Of a stretch of DNA of 64,000 bases, positions 1-8,799 are shown in pieces (position 1 is the first letter of the stretch; each line of letters begins with the position of its first letter). Below the pieces are notes generated by a model, which saw only the letters and a program-made list of their open reading frames with translations, was not told where the DNA came from and made no database searches. Made by a program: the position numbers and the translations under genes. This DNA is from Fodinicurvata sediminis DSM 21159 (GTDB taxonomy: Bacteria; Pseudomonadota; Alphaproteobacteria; Kiloniellales; DSM-21159): NCBI RefSeq assembly GCF_000420625.1, contig NZ_ATVH01000015.1, positions 372,001 to 436,000 of the forward strand, read 5' to 3'.

Positions 1-19
1 GACTTGAGGCCGTCCGACA

Positions 20-1336
20 ATGTTTGACCTCTCCGCTCTTGGCATCGGCCCCGGCAGCCTGCTGATGTTCGGTATGCTGCTGACGCTGCTACTCACCGGC
101 CTGCCGCTTGCCTTCGTCACCATCCTGGTGGCCCTGTTCTTTGCGCTGGGCTGGTTCGGTCCGATGGCCGTGCCCATCGTGACCACCCGAATCTATTCCT
201 TCATCACTCAGTACGTCTTCGTCGCCGTGCCGATGTTCGTGCTGATGGCCTCTATCCTGGACAGATCCGGGATTGCACGTGATTTGTTCGATGCCATGCG
301 TCTGGTGGCCGGCAGGTTGCGCGGTGGCGTCGGGGTGCAGACCCTGCTGGTCGCCGTGGTGCTGGCGGCAATGTCGGGGATCATCGGCGGAGAAATCGTG
401 CTGCTGGGTCTGCTGGCCCTGCCGCAGATGCTGCGACTGGGCTATGACCGCCGGCTGGCCATCGGAATCATCTGCGCCGGTGGGGCGCTGGGTACGATGA
501 TTCCGCCCTCCATCGTGCTGATCATCTTCGGGCTTTCGGCCAATGTATCCATCGGCGACCTGTTCACCGCCTCCTTCGTGCCGGGTGTCATGCTGGCCAC
601 GCTTTACGCCTGTTACGTGTTGGTGATCGGCTATTTCTTTCCCGACAAGGCGCCGGTGCCTCAGGAGGAAGAAGAAATGCCATTGGCGCGCAAGCTCGCC
701 TTGCTGAAGGGCTTGATTCTGCCGCTTATGGTGGTTGTCTTCGTTCTGGGCTCGATCTACGGCGGCATCGCCTCGGTTACCGAAGCTTCGGCGATCGGCG
801 TGGTCGGTGTCGTGCTTTCCACGGTCCTCCGCGGCGAGTTCAGCCTGAAGATGTTATCGGGTGCGGCTCTGCAGACACTCAGGACCTGTGGCATGATCGT
901 CTGGATCGGTGTCGGCGCGACTGCGCTGATCGGTGTCTACAACCTGATGGGCGGGATCGATTTCATCAAGCAGCTGCTGTTGGGCGTTTCGGATACGCCG
1001 ATCATCATTCTGCTCGTGATGATGCTGATTCTGGCGGTGCTGGGGATGTTCCTGGACTGGGTCGGGATCGCACTTCTGACCATTCCGATCTTCGCCCCGA
1101 TCGTGGTCGAACTTGGCTACGACCCCATATGGTTCGGGGTGCTGTTTGCCCTGAACATGCAGATCTCGTTCCTGTCGCCGCCGTTCGGTCCGGCAGCTTT
1201 CTACCTGAAGAGCGTGGCGCCGCCGGATATCAGCCTGGGGACCATCTTCGTATCGCTTCTGCCCTTCATCGGGCTGCAGATCATCGCCTTGACGTTGGTG
1301 ATCCTCTTTCCGGAAATCGCGCTCTGGTCCATGTAG
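20..1336 (+). CDS. TRAP transporter large permease (DctM family)
   Basis: Inner-membrane large subunit of a tripartite ATP-independent periplasmic transporter, which imports organic acids using an ion gradient. The 438-residue protein is almost wholly hydrophobic, with about a dozen membrane segments and the GTMIPPS stretch (residues near 157-163) typical of DctM. A Pro-rich acidic linker (PVPQEEEE) lies in the middle. Its style (LDWVGIALLTIPIFAPIV) fits the mannitol/chloroaromatic-type subfamily. The small permease and binding protein should lie upstream of the window. It converges on the sugar-acid operon that begins on the other strand, so its substrate may be related, but that is inference. 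Confidence 0.9.
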   Translation: MFDLSALGIGPGSLLMFGMLLTLLLTGLPLAFVTILVALFFALGWFGPMAVPIVTTRIYSFITQYVFVAVPMFVLMASILDRSGIARDLFDAMRLVAGRLRGGVGVQTLLVAVVLAAMSGIIGGEIVLLGLLALPQMLRLGYDRRLAIGIICAGGALGTMIPPSIVLIIFGLSANVSIGDLFTASFVPGVMLATLYACYVLVIGYFFPDKAPVPQEEEEMPLARKLALLKGLILPLMVVVFVLGSIYGGIASVTEASAIGVVGVVLSTVLRGEFSLKMLSGAALQTLRTCGMIVWIGVGATALIGVYNLMGGIDFIKQLLLGVSDTPIIILLVMMLILAVLGMFLDWVGIALLTIPIFAPIVVELGYDPIWFGVLFALNMQISFLSPPFGPAAFYLKSVAPPDISLGTIFVSLLPFIGLQIIALTLVILFPEIALWSM

Positions 1337-1345
1337 GCGACCTGG

Positions 1346-1372
1346 GGACCGGCGGCGGTGCGCCGCCGGTCC
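1346..1372. terminator. Perfect 12-bp hairpin between convergent genes
   Basis: Positions 1346-1357 and 1361-1372 are perfect reverse complements (GGACCGGCGGCG / CGCCGCCGGTCC) around a 3-base loop, in the 47-base gap between two convergent genes. Such a very GC-rich stem could end transcription from both sides, but no T-run follows, so it is not a textbook intrinsic terminator. Confidence 0.5.
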
Positions 1373-1383
1373 GGGCCGTCATC

Positions 1384-2226
1384 TCAGACGGAAATCACGG
1401 TCTGGCGCTGGCTGCCCAGGCCGGTGATGCCCAATTCCATCACGTCGCCGGCATTGAGGAACTGTTGCGGGTTCATGCCCATGCCGACACCCGGCGGCGT
1501 GCCGGTGGGGATCACGTCGCCCGGCTCCAGGGTCATGAACTGCGAGACGTAGGAGACGATGAAGGGCACGTTGAAGATCAGCGTGCGCGTGTTGCCGGTC
1601 TGGCGCCGCTCGCCGTTGACGTCCAGCCAGAGGTCCAGGACATGCGGGTCCCCCACCTCGTCACGGGTCACCAGCCAGGGGCCCAGTGGGGCGAAGGTGT
1701 CGTGACTCTTGCCCTTGGTCCATTGGCCCTGGCGCTTGGCCTGGAACTCGCGTTCCGAGACGTCGTTCATCACCGCGAAGCCCGCAATATGATCCATGGC
1801 GGCTTCTTCCGTGACATACTTCGTGCGTTTGCCGATCACGATCGCCAGTTCGACTTCCCAGTCCAGGGACTGGGAATTGCGCGGTTTTTCCACGTCGTCG
1901 TAGGGACCGTTCAGGGACGAGACCGCCTTCGTGAAGATGATCGGCTCGCTCGGGACCGGCAGGTTGCTTTCGGCTGCATGGTCGGAATAGTTCAGGCCGA
2001 TCGCCGGGATCTTGCTGACCCGGCCCACGCAGGGGCCCAGCCGGGGTGTGCCCTCGACCGCCGGCAGACTGGCCGGATCGAGACTGCGCAGGCGCTCCAG
2101 TCCGGCATCCGACAGAACGTCTCCCGCTATGTCGTCAATCTGGCCGCTCAGATCACGGATCGTCCCGTTGTCGTCCAGCAGTCCGGGTTTCTCGCGGCCC
2201 TTGTCTCCGTAGCGCAACAGTTTCAT
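1384..2226 (-). CDS. Fumarylacetoacetate hydrolase family protein (probable 2,4-diketo-3-deoxyaldonate hydrolase)
   Basis: FAH-family C-C bond hydrolase, 280 residues. The metal-binding acids are visible as E124 and E126 in DWEVELAIVIG and D155 in NDVSERE; the C-terminal TGTPPGVGMG loop is typical of the 2,4-diketo-3-deoxy-L-fuconate hydrolase / 'ureidoglycolate lyase-like' branch. The start at MKLLRYG is chosen because AGGAAA lies just upstream and because homologues begin there; a longer frame adds an arginine-rich shadow. It is the last gene of an operon with an IlvD/EDD dehydratase and two dehydrogenases, so it most likely splits a diketo-deoxy sugar acid to pyruvate and a hydroxy acid. 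The exact substrate is inferred. Confidence 0.85.
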   Translation of the reverse strand: MKLLRYGDKGREKPGLLDDNGTIRDLSGQIDDIAGDVLSDAGLERLRSLDPASLPAVEGTPRLGPCVGRVSKIPAIGLNYSDHAAESNLPVPSEPIIFTKAVSSLNGPYDDVEKPRNSQSLDWEVELAIVIGKRTKYVTEEAAMDHIAGFAVMNDVSEREFQAKRQGQWTKGKSHDTFAPLGPWLVTRDEVGDPHVLDLWLDVNGERRQTGNTRTLIFNVPFIVSYVSQFMTLEPGDVIPTGTPPGVGMGMNPQQFLNAGDVMELGITGLGSQRQTVISV

Positions 2227-2246
2227 TGGCTTTTCCTTTCTTCCTC

Positions 2247-2990
2247 TCAGTAGACGGCGCGTCCGCCGGATATGTCGAAGACGCCGCCTGTGGTGAACGA
2301 GCATTCCTCGGATGCCATCCAGGCGATCATGGCCGCCACTTCCTCTGGCTCGAGGAAGCGGCCCATGGGAATCTTGGACAGCATGAAGTCGATATGCTCC
2401 TGGCTCATCTGGTCAAAGATCGGGGTGCGCGCCGCCGCGGGTGTCAGGCAATTCACCAGGACCCCCGTTTGCGCCAGCTCCTTGCCCAGGGATTTGGTCA
2501 GTCCGATCAGCCCGGCCTTGGAGGCCGAGTAGTGGGAGGCATTGGGGTTGCCCTCCTTGCCGGCAATGGAGGCCACATTGACGATACGTCCGTAGCCGTT
2601 GCCCATCATGTGCGGCACCAGGGCCTTGCAGGTCAGGAAAGGAGCGATCAGGTTGACCTCGACGGTGTGGCGCCAGACGGCCGAGTCTAGTTCCCAGGTC
2701 TTGGCATTGCCGCCGGTGATGCCGGCGTTGTTGACCAGGATATCGATCGGGCCATTGGTGATGGCCGCCTCTGCGGCCTTGGCGACAGCCTGCTCGTCCG
2801 TCAGGTCCAGGGCCTGGCCGGAGGCTTCTTGACCGAGCTGTTCGACAGCGGCCTCTACCCCATCGGCGTTGATGTCCCAGACGATGACGCGGGCTCCGCT
2901 GGAGGCCAGGCGTTCGGCCGTGGCCAGGCCAATGCCCTGTGCCCCGCCTGTGACGATTGCCGTGCGGCCTTGTAGGTCGATGGTGTTCAT
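2247..2990 (-). CDS. Short-chain dehydrogenase/reductase (sugar 1-dehydrogenase-like)
   Basis: Classical SDR of 247 residues: cofactor motif TGGAQGIG (14-21), NNAG (87-90), catalytic S141, Y154 and K158 (YSASK). The cofactor loop has Asp at the end of beta-2 (VWDIN), which usually favours NAD. The protein is close in form to FabG-like sugar dehydrogenases such as L-rhamnose or L-fucose 1-dehydrogenase. It lies 20 bases upstream of the FAH hydrolase and after a second SDR and a dehydratase. A likely role is the first oxidation of a sugar to its lactone, or oxidation of a deoxy-keto acid; sequence alone cannot decide. Confidence 0.85.
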   Translation of the reverse strand: MNTIDLQGRTAIVTGGAQGIGLATAERLASSGARVIVWDINADGVEAAVEQLGQEASGQALDLTDEQAVAKAAEAAITNGPIDILVNNAGITGGNAKTWELDSAVWRHTVEVNLIAPFLTCKALVPHMMGNGYGRIVNVASIAGKEGNPNASHYSASKAGLIGLTKSLGKELAQTGVLVNCLTPAAARTPIFDQMSQEHIDFMLSKIPMGRFLEPEEVAAMIAWMASEECSFTTGGVFDISGGRAVY

Positions 2991-3092
2991 GGCTGTCCCT
3001 TTCCGTCCTGAAGCATGTGTTGGGGCCGAGATATCCTTCCGGCCCCGTTGCCCATCAGGGTTGCTGATTCCCTCGGAGCTGCAATGACGCTT

Positions 3093-3839
3093 CTACAGCG
3101 ACCAGCCGCCGTCGATCAGCTGTGTGGTGCCGGTCACGAAGGCGCTCTCGTCGGCAGCCAGCCAGACCGCCAGCTCAGCCACTTCGTCCGCCCGGCCGAG
3201 CCGGCCCATGGGTTGACGTTCGATGAACATCTCTCGCGCCTTGTCCGCACCACCGACGTTCTTGCCAAGCTCGGCGATCCGGCCTTCGAGCGAAGGCGAT
3301 TCGATTGTTCCGGGGCAAATCGCGTTGCAGCGAATGCCATCACGGATGAAGTCGATGGCCACCGAGCGCGTCATTCCGATCACGGCCGCCTTGGTCGCCA
3401 TGTAGACGTAGCGGTTGGGCGCAGCCTTTATCGAGGACGCCGCCGATGACATGTTGATGATGGACCCTCCGCCGGCCTCGCGTATTTTCGGCAGAAGGCC
3501 GCGTATCATGTGGTGCATGGCATTGACGTTCAGGTCGAACGAGAAGTTCCAGTTCTCGTCATCGCAATCCAGGATCGTGCCGTGATGCACGTAGCCGGCA
3601 CAGTTGAACAGGATCTGAGGCGCCGGCAGTGAGGCGACATAGTCAGCAACCGCGTCGGTATCGGTGACGTCCAGGGCTGTCGTATGGGCTTCACCCAGGT
3701 CCTCCAGTCCCGCCAGCTTTCCTGCGTCCAGGTCCGATGCATGGACCGTGGCGCCTTCACGCAGGAAGGCTTCGGCCACTGCGCGGCCAATTCCCTGTCC
3801 GGCGGCCGTGCAGACCGCTGTCTTGCCTTTCAGTCGCAT
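3093..3839 (-). CDS. SDR oxidoreductase, 2-keto-3-deoxy-L-fuconate dehydrogenase-like
   Basis: SDR of 248 residues with the TAAGQGIG variant of the cofactor motif (11-18), NCAG (79-82) and YMATK (Y146, K150). TAA in place of TGG, and the ending FVTGTTQLIDGGWSL, are features of the 2-keto-3-deoxy-L-fuconate dehydrogenase / BDH2 branch, which oxidises C4 of 2-keto-3-deoxy acids with NAD. The start at MRLKGK follows an AGAGGGG ribosome site; a start nine codons earlier would overlap the dehydratase gene. It sits between the dehydratase and the second SDR, as expected for the middle step of an oxidative non-phosphorylating sugar-acid route. Confidence 0.85.
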   Translation of the reverse strand: MRLKGKTAVCTAAGQGIGRAVAEAFLREGATVHASDLDAGKLAGLEDLGEAHTTALDVTDTDAVADYVASLPAPQILFNCAGYVHHGTILDCDDENWNFSFDLNVNAMHHMIRGLLPKIREAGGGSIINMSSAASSIKAAPNRYVYMATKAAVIGMTRSVAIDFIRDGIRCNAICPGTIESPSLEGRIAELGKNVGGADKAREMFIERQPMGRLGRADEVAELAVWLAADESAFVTGTTQLIDGGWSL

Positions 3840-3862
3840 ATCCCCTCTCTCATGTTGTCCGG

Positions 3863-5671
3863 TCAATGATTGTCGCGGGGCACAGGAGGTGCCTTGCCGT
3901 CGACACCGCCCTGTGCAATGCGGCGGTAGGCCGTGGCCGGCTCAAGCACCATGCCGCTGTCGAATTGCGAGACGACGCCGCGTTGCAGTTCCTGCCAGGG
4001 GGTCTGGTGCGGCGGATAGGGATAACCGCCCTCGGCCTCCAGTTTCTGCCGGCGCGCGTCCAGTTCCTCGTCGGAAATCAGCATGTCGGCGCGGCCCTTG
4101 CCCAGATCGATCCGCACGCGGTCCCCGGTGCGCAAAAGCGCCAGGCCTCCACCAACCGCTGCTTCCGGAGAAGCGTTCAGAATGGAGGGCGATCCCGAGG
4201 TCCCCGACTGGCGTCCGTCGCCGACACAGGGCAGTTCGGTAATCCCCTTGCGGATCAGATAGTCGGGGGCGCGCATGTTCACCACCTCGGCACCGCCTGG
4301 ATAGCCGACAGGGCCGGCGCCCCGCATGAAGAGGATCGTGTTCTCATCTATGTCCAGTGCCGGGTCGTCGATGCGTGCGTGGTAATCCTCCGGACCATCG
4401 AAGACGGCGGCCTTGCCCTCCAAGGCCAGTGGGTCGTCGGGGTCCGACAGATAGCGTTTGCGGAAATCGTCGGAGATCACCGACATCTTCATGATCGCGC
4501 TGTCGAAAAGGTTGCCTTTGAGTACGCGAAAGCCGGCATCCGGGCGGAATGGCTGCTCATAGGGATAGATCACGTTGGTGTCTGCGATCTCGGCGTTTCG
4601 GCAGTTCTCGCCAAGGGTCCGGCCATTGACGGTCAGGGCATCCTCGTGGATCAGCCCCTGGCCGATCAGCTGGTTGATCACCGCCGGCACGCCGCCGGCG
4701 TGATAGTAGTCTTCGCCCAGGTACTCTCCGGCGGGCTGCAGGTTGACCAGCAGCGGTATGTGCTCGCCGTACTCCTGCCAGTCGTCGAGTGACAGGTCGA
4801 CACCCATGTGCCGGGCGATGGCGTTGAGGTGGATCGGTGCATTGGTGGAGCCGCCGATGGCCGAGTTGACCCGGATCGCGTTCAGGAAGGCCTCGCGGGT
4901 CATGATGTCGGAGGGCTTCAGGTCCGCGTGAACCATGTCGACGATGCGCCGGCCGGTATAGTACGAGATCTCCTGGCGGTCGCGATAGGGGGCCGGGATC
5001 GCAGCCGAGCCGGGCAACTGCATGCCCAGGGCTTCGGCCAGCGAGTTCATGGTGGTGGCCGTGCCCATGGTGTTGCAATAGCCGGTGGAGGGCGCCGAGG
5101 ACGCCACCAGCTTGATGAAACCCTCGTAGTCGATCTCGCCTGCGGCCATCAGCTCGCGAGCCTTCCACACGATCGTGCCCGAGCCGGTCCGCTCGCCGCG
5201 GAACCAGCCGTTGAGCATTGGTCCGACCGACAGTGCGATGGCGGGAATGTTCACCGTTGCGGCCGCCATCAGGCAGGCAGGCGTGGTCTTGTCGCAGCCG
5301 ATGGTCAGGACCACCCCGTCAATGGGATAGCCGTAGAGTAGTTCGACCAGTCCCATATAGGCCAGGTTTCGGTCGAGTGCCGCGGTGGGACGCTTGCCGG
5401 TTTCCTGGATCGGATGGACCGGCACCTCCAGCGGGATTCCGCCGGTTTCACGAATGCCATCGCGCACGCGCTTGGCCAACTCGATGTGATGGCGGTTGCA
5501 GGGGCTGAGATCGGAGCCGGTCTGGGCGATGGCGATGATCGGTTTGCCCGACTGCAGTTCTTCCTGGCTGAGGCCGTAGTTCAGGTAGCGCTCAAGATAG
5601 AGGGCCGTCATGTCCGGGTTTGCCGGATTGTCGAACCACTCACGCGAACGTAACTGCTTTTTCTGGGTCAT
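3863..5671 (-). CDS. IlvD/EDD family aldonate dehydratase
   Basis: Iron-sulfur dehydratase of 602 residues in the dihydroxy-acid / 6-phosphogluconate dehydratase family, on the branch that includes D-xylonate and L-arabinonate dehydratases. Cluster ligands are C58 (SPCN), C126 (GCDKTTPA) and C199 (TGYCNTMG); K128 is the position that is carbamylated in studied members. The C-terminal [17 protein letters not shown] block is intact. The start at MTQKKQ follows a GGGAGG site; an extra 20 residues upstream look non-native. It should turn an aldonate into a 2-keto-3-deoxy acid for the dehydrogenase and hydrolase encoded downstream. Whether a pentonate or hexonate is used is unknown. Confidence 0.9.
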   Translation of the reverse strand: MTQKKQLRSREWFDNPANPDMTALYLERYLNYGLSQEELQSGKPIIAIAQTGSDLSPCNRHHIELAKRVRDGIRETGGIPLEVPVHPIQETGKRPTAALDRNLAYMGLVELLYGYPIDGVVLTIGCDKTTPACLMAAATVNIPAIALSVGPMLNGWFRGERTGSGTIVWKARELMAAGEIDYEGFIKLVASSAPSTGYCNTMGTATTMNSLAEALGMQLPGSAAIPAPYRDRQEISYYTGRRIVDMVHADLKPSDIMTREAFLNAIRVNSAIGGSTNAPIHLNAIARHMGVDLSLDDWQEYGEHIPLLVNLQPAGEYLGEDYYHAGGVPAVINQLIGQGLIHEDALTVNGRTLGENCRNAEIADTNVIYPYEQPFRPDAGFRVLKGNLFDSAIMKMSVISDDFRKRYLSDPDDPLALEGKAAVFDGPEDYHARIDDPALDIDENTILFMRGAGPVGYPGGAEVVNMRAPDYLIRKGITELPCVGDGRQSGTSGSPSILNASPEAAVGGGLALLRTGDRVRIDLGKGRADMLISDEELDARRQKLEAEGGYPYPPHQTPWQELQRGVVSQFDSGMVLEPATAYRRIAQGGVDGKAPPVPRDNH

Positions 5672-5830
5672 CGGGCCTCCCGCATAAATTGCAACGCGCT
5701 CGATCGGCACGCTTTCAACACAACGTACCATTGCCGGCAGAGGGGTTCAATCAGCGGCGGCATCCCAGGATTCCTCAGGGTCAAATGGCGGACGAGCCCT
5801 TTGCCGGTCCGGCCTGCCTTTCCGGCAGTT

Positions 5831-6124
5831 TCAGCGGTATTCCACCTCGATGAAGCTGAATTCCTTGCCGCTGGCGTTGATGACGTTGTGTTCCACGCCA
5901 GTCTGCTTGTAGTAGGGCTGGCCCTTCTTCAGTTCGGCATGGTGGGTGCCGTCCGTGCTTTCCAGCTGAAGCACACCATCGTCCATGGGCAGGACCACGT
6001 AGTCGAATTCGTGGCGATGCCAACCGGTTTCCGCACCCTCGGCAAAGCGCCATTCGGTGACGATGGTGCGTTCATTGTCGATCAGTTTCGTCGGTACGGC
6101 CTGTGGTCTTGCAGTTTCTGACAC
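5831..6124 (-). CDS. Small cupin-domain protein
   Basis: Single-domain cupin of 97 residues. The metal-binding pattern is WHRHEFDY (H36, H38) and a later VEHN (H79), with the Gly-rich turns of the double-stranded beta-helix. No fused domain. It is on the same strand as, and 159 bases upstream of, the sugar-acid dehydratase, so it may be part of that pathway as an isomerase or an accessory protein. It could also be independent; stand-alone cupins cannot be assigned a reaction from sequence. Confidence 0.8.
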   Translation of the reverse strand: MSETARPQAVPTKLIDNERTIVTEWRFAEGAETGWHRHEFDYVVLPMDDGVLQLESTDGTHHAELKKGQPYYKQTGVEHNVINASGKEFSFIEVEYR

Positions 6125-6231
6125 GTCCTTGCCTTTCCTCTTTGTTCCAGTGGCGCCTTTGCGCTATCCATCGCCACCGAGTTTACGGGGCCGGCCGGCC
6201 CGACGACAAGGACCGAGTGCCAGAAGGCAGG

Positions 6232-6960
6232 ATGGAAGACCAGGTGACAGCCAAGGCAGCCATAGAACTGCGGGACGTATCCGTCCGGCTTGGCGGGCGC
6301 GTCGTCCTGCAGGACATCGACCTGTCGATCCCCCAGCTGCGGGTTGCGCTGGTCGGGCGCAACGGTTCGGGGAAATCGACGCTCGGCCGGGTCATGAAAG
6401 GCCTGATCCGGCCGGACAGCGGTCAGGTGTCGGTGCATGGCCTGGACCCCGCGGCGCGCAGTTTCGAGGCCCTGTCGGTGGCAGGCTACCTGTTCCAGAA
6501 CTCCGATCACCAGATCCTCTGCCCTTCGGTGCTGGAGGAGATCTCTTTCGGCCTGCGCGAGAATGGCTGGTCGCGTGCGGAGGCCGAGACGGAAAGCCTG
6601 GAATTGATGAAGTGCCATGGCATAGGGGATTGGGACGCGCGCGCCGTTGCCAGTCTGTCCGAAGGGCAGCGCCGGCTGGTCTGCCTGCTGGCCATTCTGG
6701 TCATGACCCCTCGCGCCCTGATCCTGGACGAGCCCTTCACCGGCCTGGATATCCCCACACACCGGCGCCTGGAGACCTTTATCGCTGAACTGCCGCAACA
6801 GGTCGTGACCATTTCGCACGAACCGGATGCCCTCTGGCAGTATGATCGGGTCATCTGGCTGGAAGAAGGCTGCCTGAAAGCCGACGGCACTCCAGAGCAG
6901 GTGCTGCCCGGTTTCCTGGACGCCATGCAGTCGGCAGCCGAGGGAAGGGGCGCATGGTAA
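6232..6960 (+). CDS. bioM: Biotin ECF transporter ATPase BioM
   Basis: Energy-coupling ABC ATPase of 242 residues: Walker A GRNGSGKST (42-50), Q-loop QNSDHQ (89-94), signature LSEGQ (142-146, a variant of LSGGQ), Walker B LILDEPF (163-169) and the switch His in TISHE. It powers biotin uptake with BioN and BioY, whose genes follow with overlapping ends. The start is taken at MEDQ, after an AGGCAGG site; the 43 extra codons upstream have no family resemblance. I saw no TTATAGATAA-like BioR operator upstream. Confidence 0.9.
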   Translation: MEDQVTAKAAIELRDVSVRLGGRVVLQDIDLSIPQLRVALVGRNGSGKSTLGRVMKGLIRPDSGQVSVHGLDPAARSFEALSVAGYLFQNSDHQILCPSVLEEISFGLRENGWSRAEAETESLELMKCHGIGDWDARAVASLSEGQRRLVCLLAILVMTPRALILDEPFTGLDIPTHRRLETFIAELPQQVVTISHEPDALWQYDRVIWLEEGCLKADGTPEQVLPGFLDAMQSAAEGRGAW

Positions 6961-7595
6961 GCCTGTCGATACACCGTCCCTGGATCCGGGCCATCCCGGC
7001 CAGTCTCAAGCTGGCGTTCCTGGCGCTGGTCAGTATCGCCCTTTTCCTGCTTCAGGATCCCGTGGTTCTTGCCGTCATCCTGTTGCTTACCCTGGTCCTG
7101 CTCGCCCAGTTGCGCGCACTTGCCCTTTTGCGGACCCTGCGCCCTGTCGGATTCATGCTGTTGTTGGCCTTTGGGGCGCATCTGCTGTTGGGGGACTGGC
7201 TGCTGGGCCTGGTGGTCGTACTGCGAATTGCCGTCCTGGTGCTGTTGGCCACGATCGTCACGGCCTCGACGTCCCTGTCGGAGATGCTGACGGTCCTGGA
7301 TCGCCTGCTCGCGCCCTTGCGCTGGATGGGCCTGTCGACACGGCCCGTGTCTGTCGCCATCGTCATGACCCTGCGCTTCGTGCCCCTGCTGGCGGCGCGC
7401 TGGCAGGAACTCGCGCGTGCCTGGCGTGCGCGCTCACCCCGGCGTCCGACCTGGCGCCTGGTGACACCCTTCTTGCTTTCTGCCCTGGATGATGCCGACC
7501 ATGCGGCTACGGCTCTGGCTGCCCGGGGTGCCTTCAGACAGGAGAATGATAAATGGAAAAAACAGTCGCCCGTGTCGCCCTCTTCGCGGCACTGA
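6954..7595 (+). CDS. bioN: Biotin ECF transporter membrane subunit BioN
   Basis: CbiQ-type transmembrane coupling protein of 213 residues with about four to five membrane segments. The two cytoplasmic coupling sites that touch the ATPases are visible as ARAWRARSP and the later ALAARG. Its start overlaps the bioM stop by 7 bases, and its 3' end overlaps the start of bioY by 43 bases, so the three are co-translated. The run of basic and Ser residues after AARGAFRQEN lies in the overlap with bioY and is probably not functionally important. Confidence 0.9.
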   Translation: MVSLSIHRPWIRAIPASLKLAFLALVSIALFLLQDPVVLAVILLLTLVLLAQLRALALLRTLRPVGFMLLLAFGAHLLLGDWLLGLVVVLRIAVLVLLATIVTASTSLSEMLTVLDRLLAPLRWMGLSTRPVSVAIVMTLRFVPLLAARWQELARAWRARSPRRPTWRLVTPFLLSALDDADHAATALAARGAFRQENDKWKKQSPVSPSSRH

Positions 7596-8095
7596 TCGCC
7601 GCCCTGGGCCTGGTGCCCCAGATCATGCTGCCCTTTGCCGGCGGCGTGCCGATCACGGCCCAGACCCTGGGCGTCATGCTGGCCGGTTTGGTTCTGGGCC
7701 CCTGGCGCGGCACGCTGGCGGTGCTGCTGCTGATCGTCGTGGTGGCCCTGGGGGCGCCTGTGCTGGCGGGCGGACGCGGCGGTCTGGGGGTTTTCGTCGG
7801 CCCGACGGTCGGATTCCTTCTGGGTTGGGCTGCGGCGACGCTGGTGATCGGCTGGTCCTATCGGGTGATGGCCAGCCGCGGGGTCTTCCTGGCCGGCCTG
7901 CTGGCCTCAGTGCTTGGCGGTATCGTGGTGCTCTATGTCTGCGGGATTGTCGGCCTGTCGCTGGTCACGCAGATGCCCTTGATACAGGCCGCAGGTGTGG
8001 TCCTGATCTTCATTCCCGGCGACATCATCAAGGCGGTCCTGGCCGCCTTGCTGAATCGGGAGATCCGGCGCGCGCGGCCAGGTTTCGCGGAGTGA
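7553..8095 (+). CDS. bioY: Biotin substrate-binding protein BioY
   Basis: S-component of the biotin ECF transporter, 180 residues with six predicted membrane segments. Family landmarks are VPITAQTLGVMLAG near the N terminus, GAPVLAGGRGGLGVFVGPT in the centre, and the terminal FIPGDIIKAVLAA helix. An AGGAG site precedes the ATG. BioY alone can bind biotin with high affinity; BioMN raise uptake. The gene converges with the DUF2848 gene, with only 20 bases between stops. Confidence 0.95.
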   Translation: MEKTVARVALFAALIAALGLVPQIMLPFAGGVPITAQTLGVMLAGLVLGPWRGTLAVLLLIVVVALGAPVLAGGRGGLGVFVGPTVGFLLGWAAATLVIGWSYRVMASRGVFLAGLLASVLGGIVVLYVCGIVGLSLVTQMPLIQAAGVVLIFIPGDIIKAVLAALLNREIRRARPGFAE

Positions 8096-8115
8096 AAGTG
8101 TTTGCCGGCTGATTC

Positions 8116-8784
8116 TCAGGCGACGACCGGCAGCGGCGTGATGCGATAGCTGTGGCGAATGCTGCGGTCCGCGGCCGGGTCGTGCAGTTCCATGTGGAAT
8201 TCCGCCGCCGGCCGCACGCCGCCCTGGACACCGAAGGTGCCGCAGAGCATGGCGGCGGCCTGCTCGCCTGCCGCGGCCAGCAGGCCAGCCCCCTTGATCA
8301 ACTCCTCCAGAGGACGAATAGAGGCAAGGGTTCCTTCCTGGTACAGGGTCTTCTTGCCGTTCTCGACAATCCAGGAGCGCAGCTGCAATTCGTCCAGGCG
8401 CTCGGCAATCGGCGCGAATTCCCAGAGCTCTCCGGCACAGGGCTTTGCGCAGACCTGCTTGGAGTGGGCCACCGAATGGGCTTCCAGAGTGCGGTCGGTA
8501 TGATCGGAGGCCAGGCCGATGTAGGTCTTGCCGTTGTTTCGCACCAGCAGGGGCTCCACCTCGCCGGAGGTGTTGTCGCCCACCACCTGGATATCCGCCT
8601 TCTGGGTCAAGAGATCGGGGGAGACACGATAGTACAGCGGCACGGCCGAGGGCGGCGTGACGCCGATGGCGGCCAATTCCTCGATGTGATGGTCGATGGC
8701 CGTACGGTCACGCCCGGTCCAACCGGCAACCGTGCAGTGGGCAATGTCGATCTTCAGGGGGGTGCCATTGCAGGTGAAGTGCAT
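8116..8784 (-). CDS. DUF2848 family protein
   Basis: A 222-residue protein of the DUF2848 family, a relative of the FAH fold with no characterised reaction. Landmarks are the N-terminal AGWTGRD, PPSAVPLYYRVSP and the central YIGLASDHTDR block. No signal peptide or membrane segment, so it is cytosolic. It is the last gene of a TRAP operon (DUF1445, DctP, DctQ, DctM, DUF2848), 15 bases behind dctM, which suggests that it acts on the imported compound, perhaps as a hydrolase. The reaction is not known. Confidence 0.8.
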   Translation of the reverse strand: MHFTCNGTPLKIDIAHCTVAGWTGRDRTAIDHHIEELAAIGVTPPSAVPLYYRVSPDLLTQKADIQVVGDNTSGEVEPLLVRNNGKTYIGLASDHTDRTLEAHSVAHSKQVCAKPCAGELWEFAPIAERLDELQLRSWIVENGKKTLYQEGTLASIRPLEELIKGAGLLAAAGEQAAAMLCGTFGVQGGVRPAAEFHMELHDPAADRSIRHSYRITPLPVVA

Positions 8785-8799
8785 GATATTCCTTCCGGG

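Noticed and set aside
1129-2253. A 374-codon plus-strand frame spanning the FAH hydrolase
   Set aside because: Runs through the end of dctM and over the opposite-strand hydrolase; composition is non-native.
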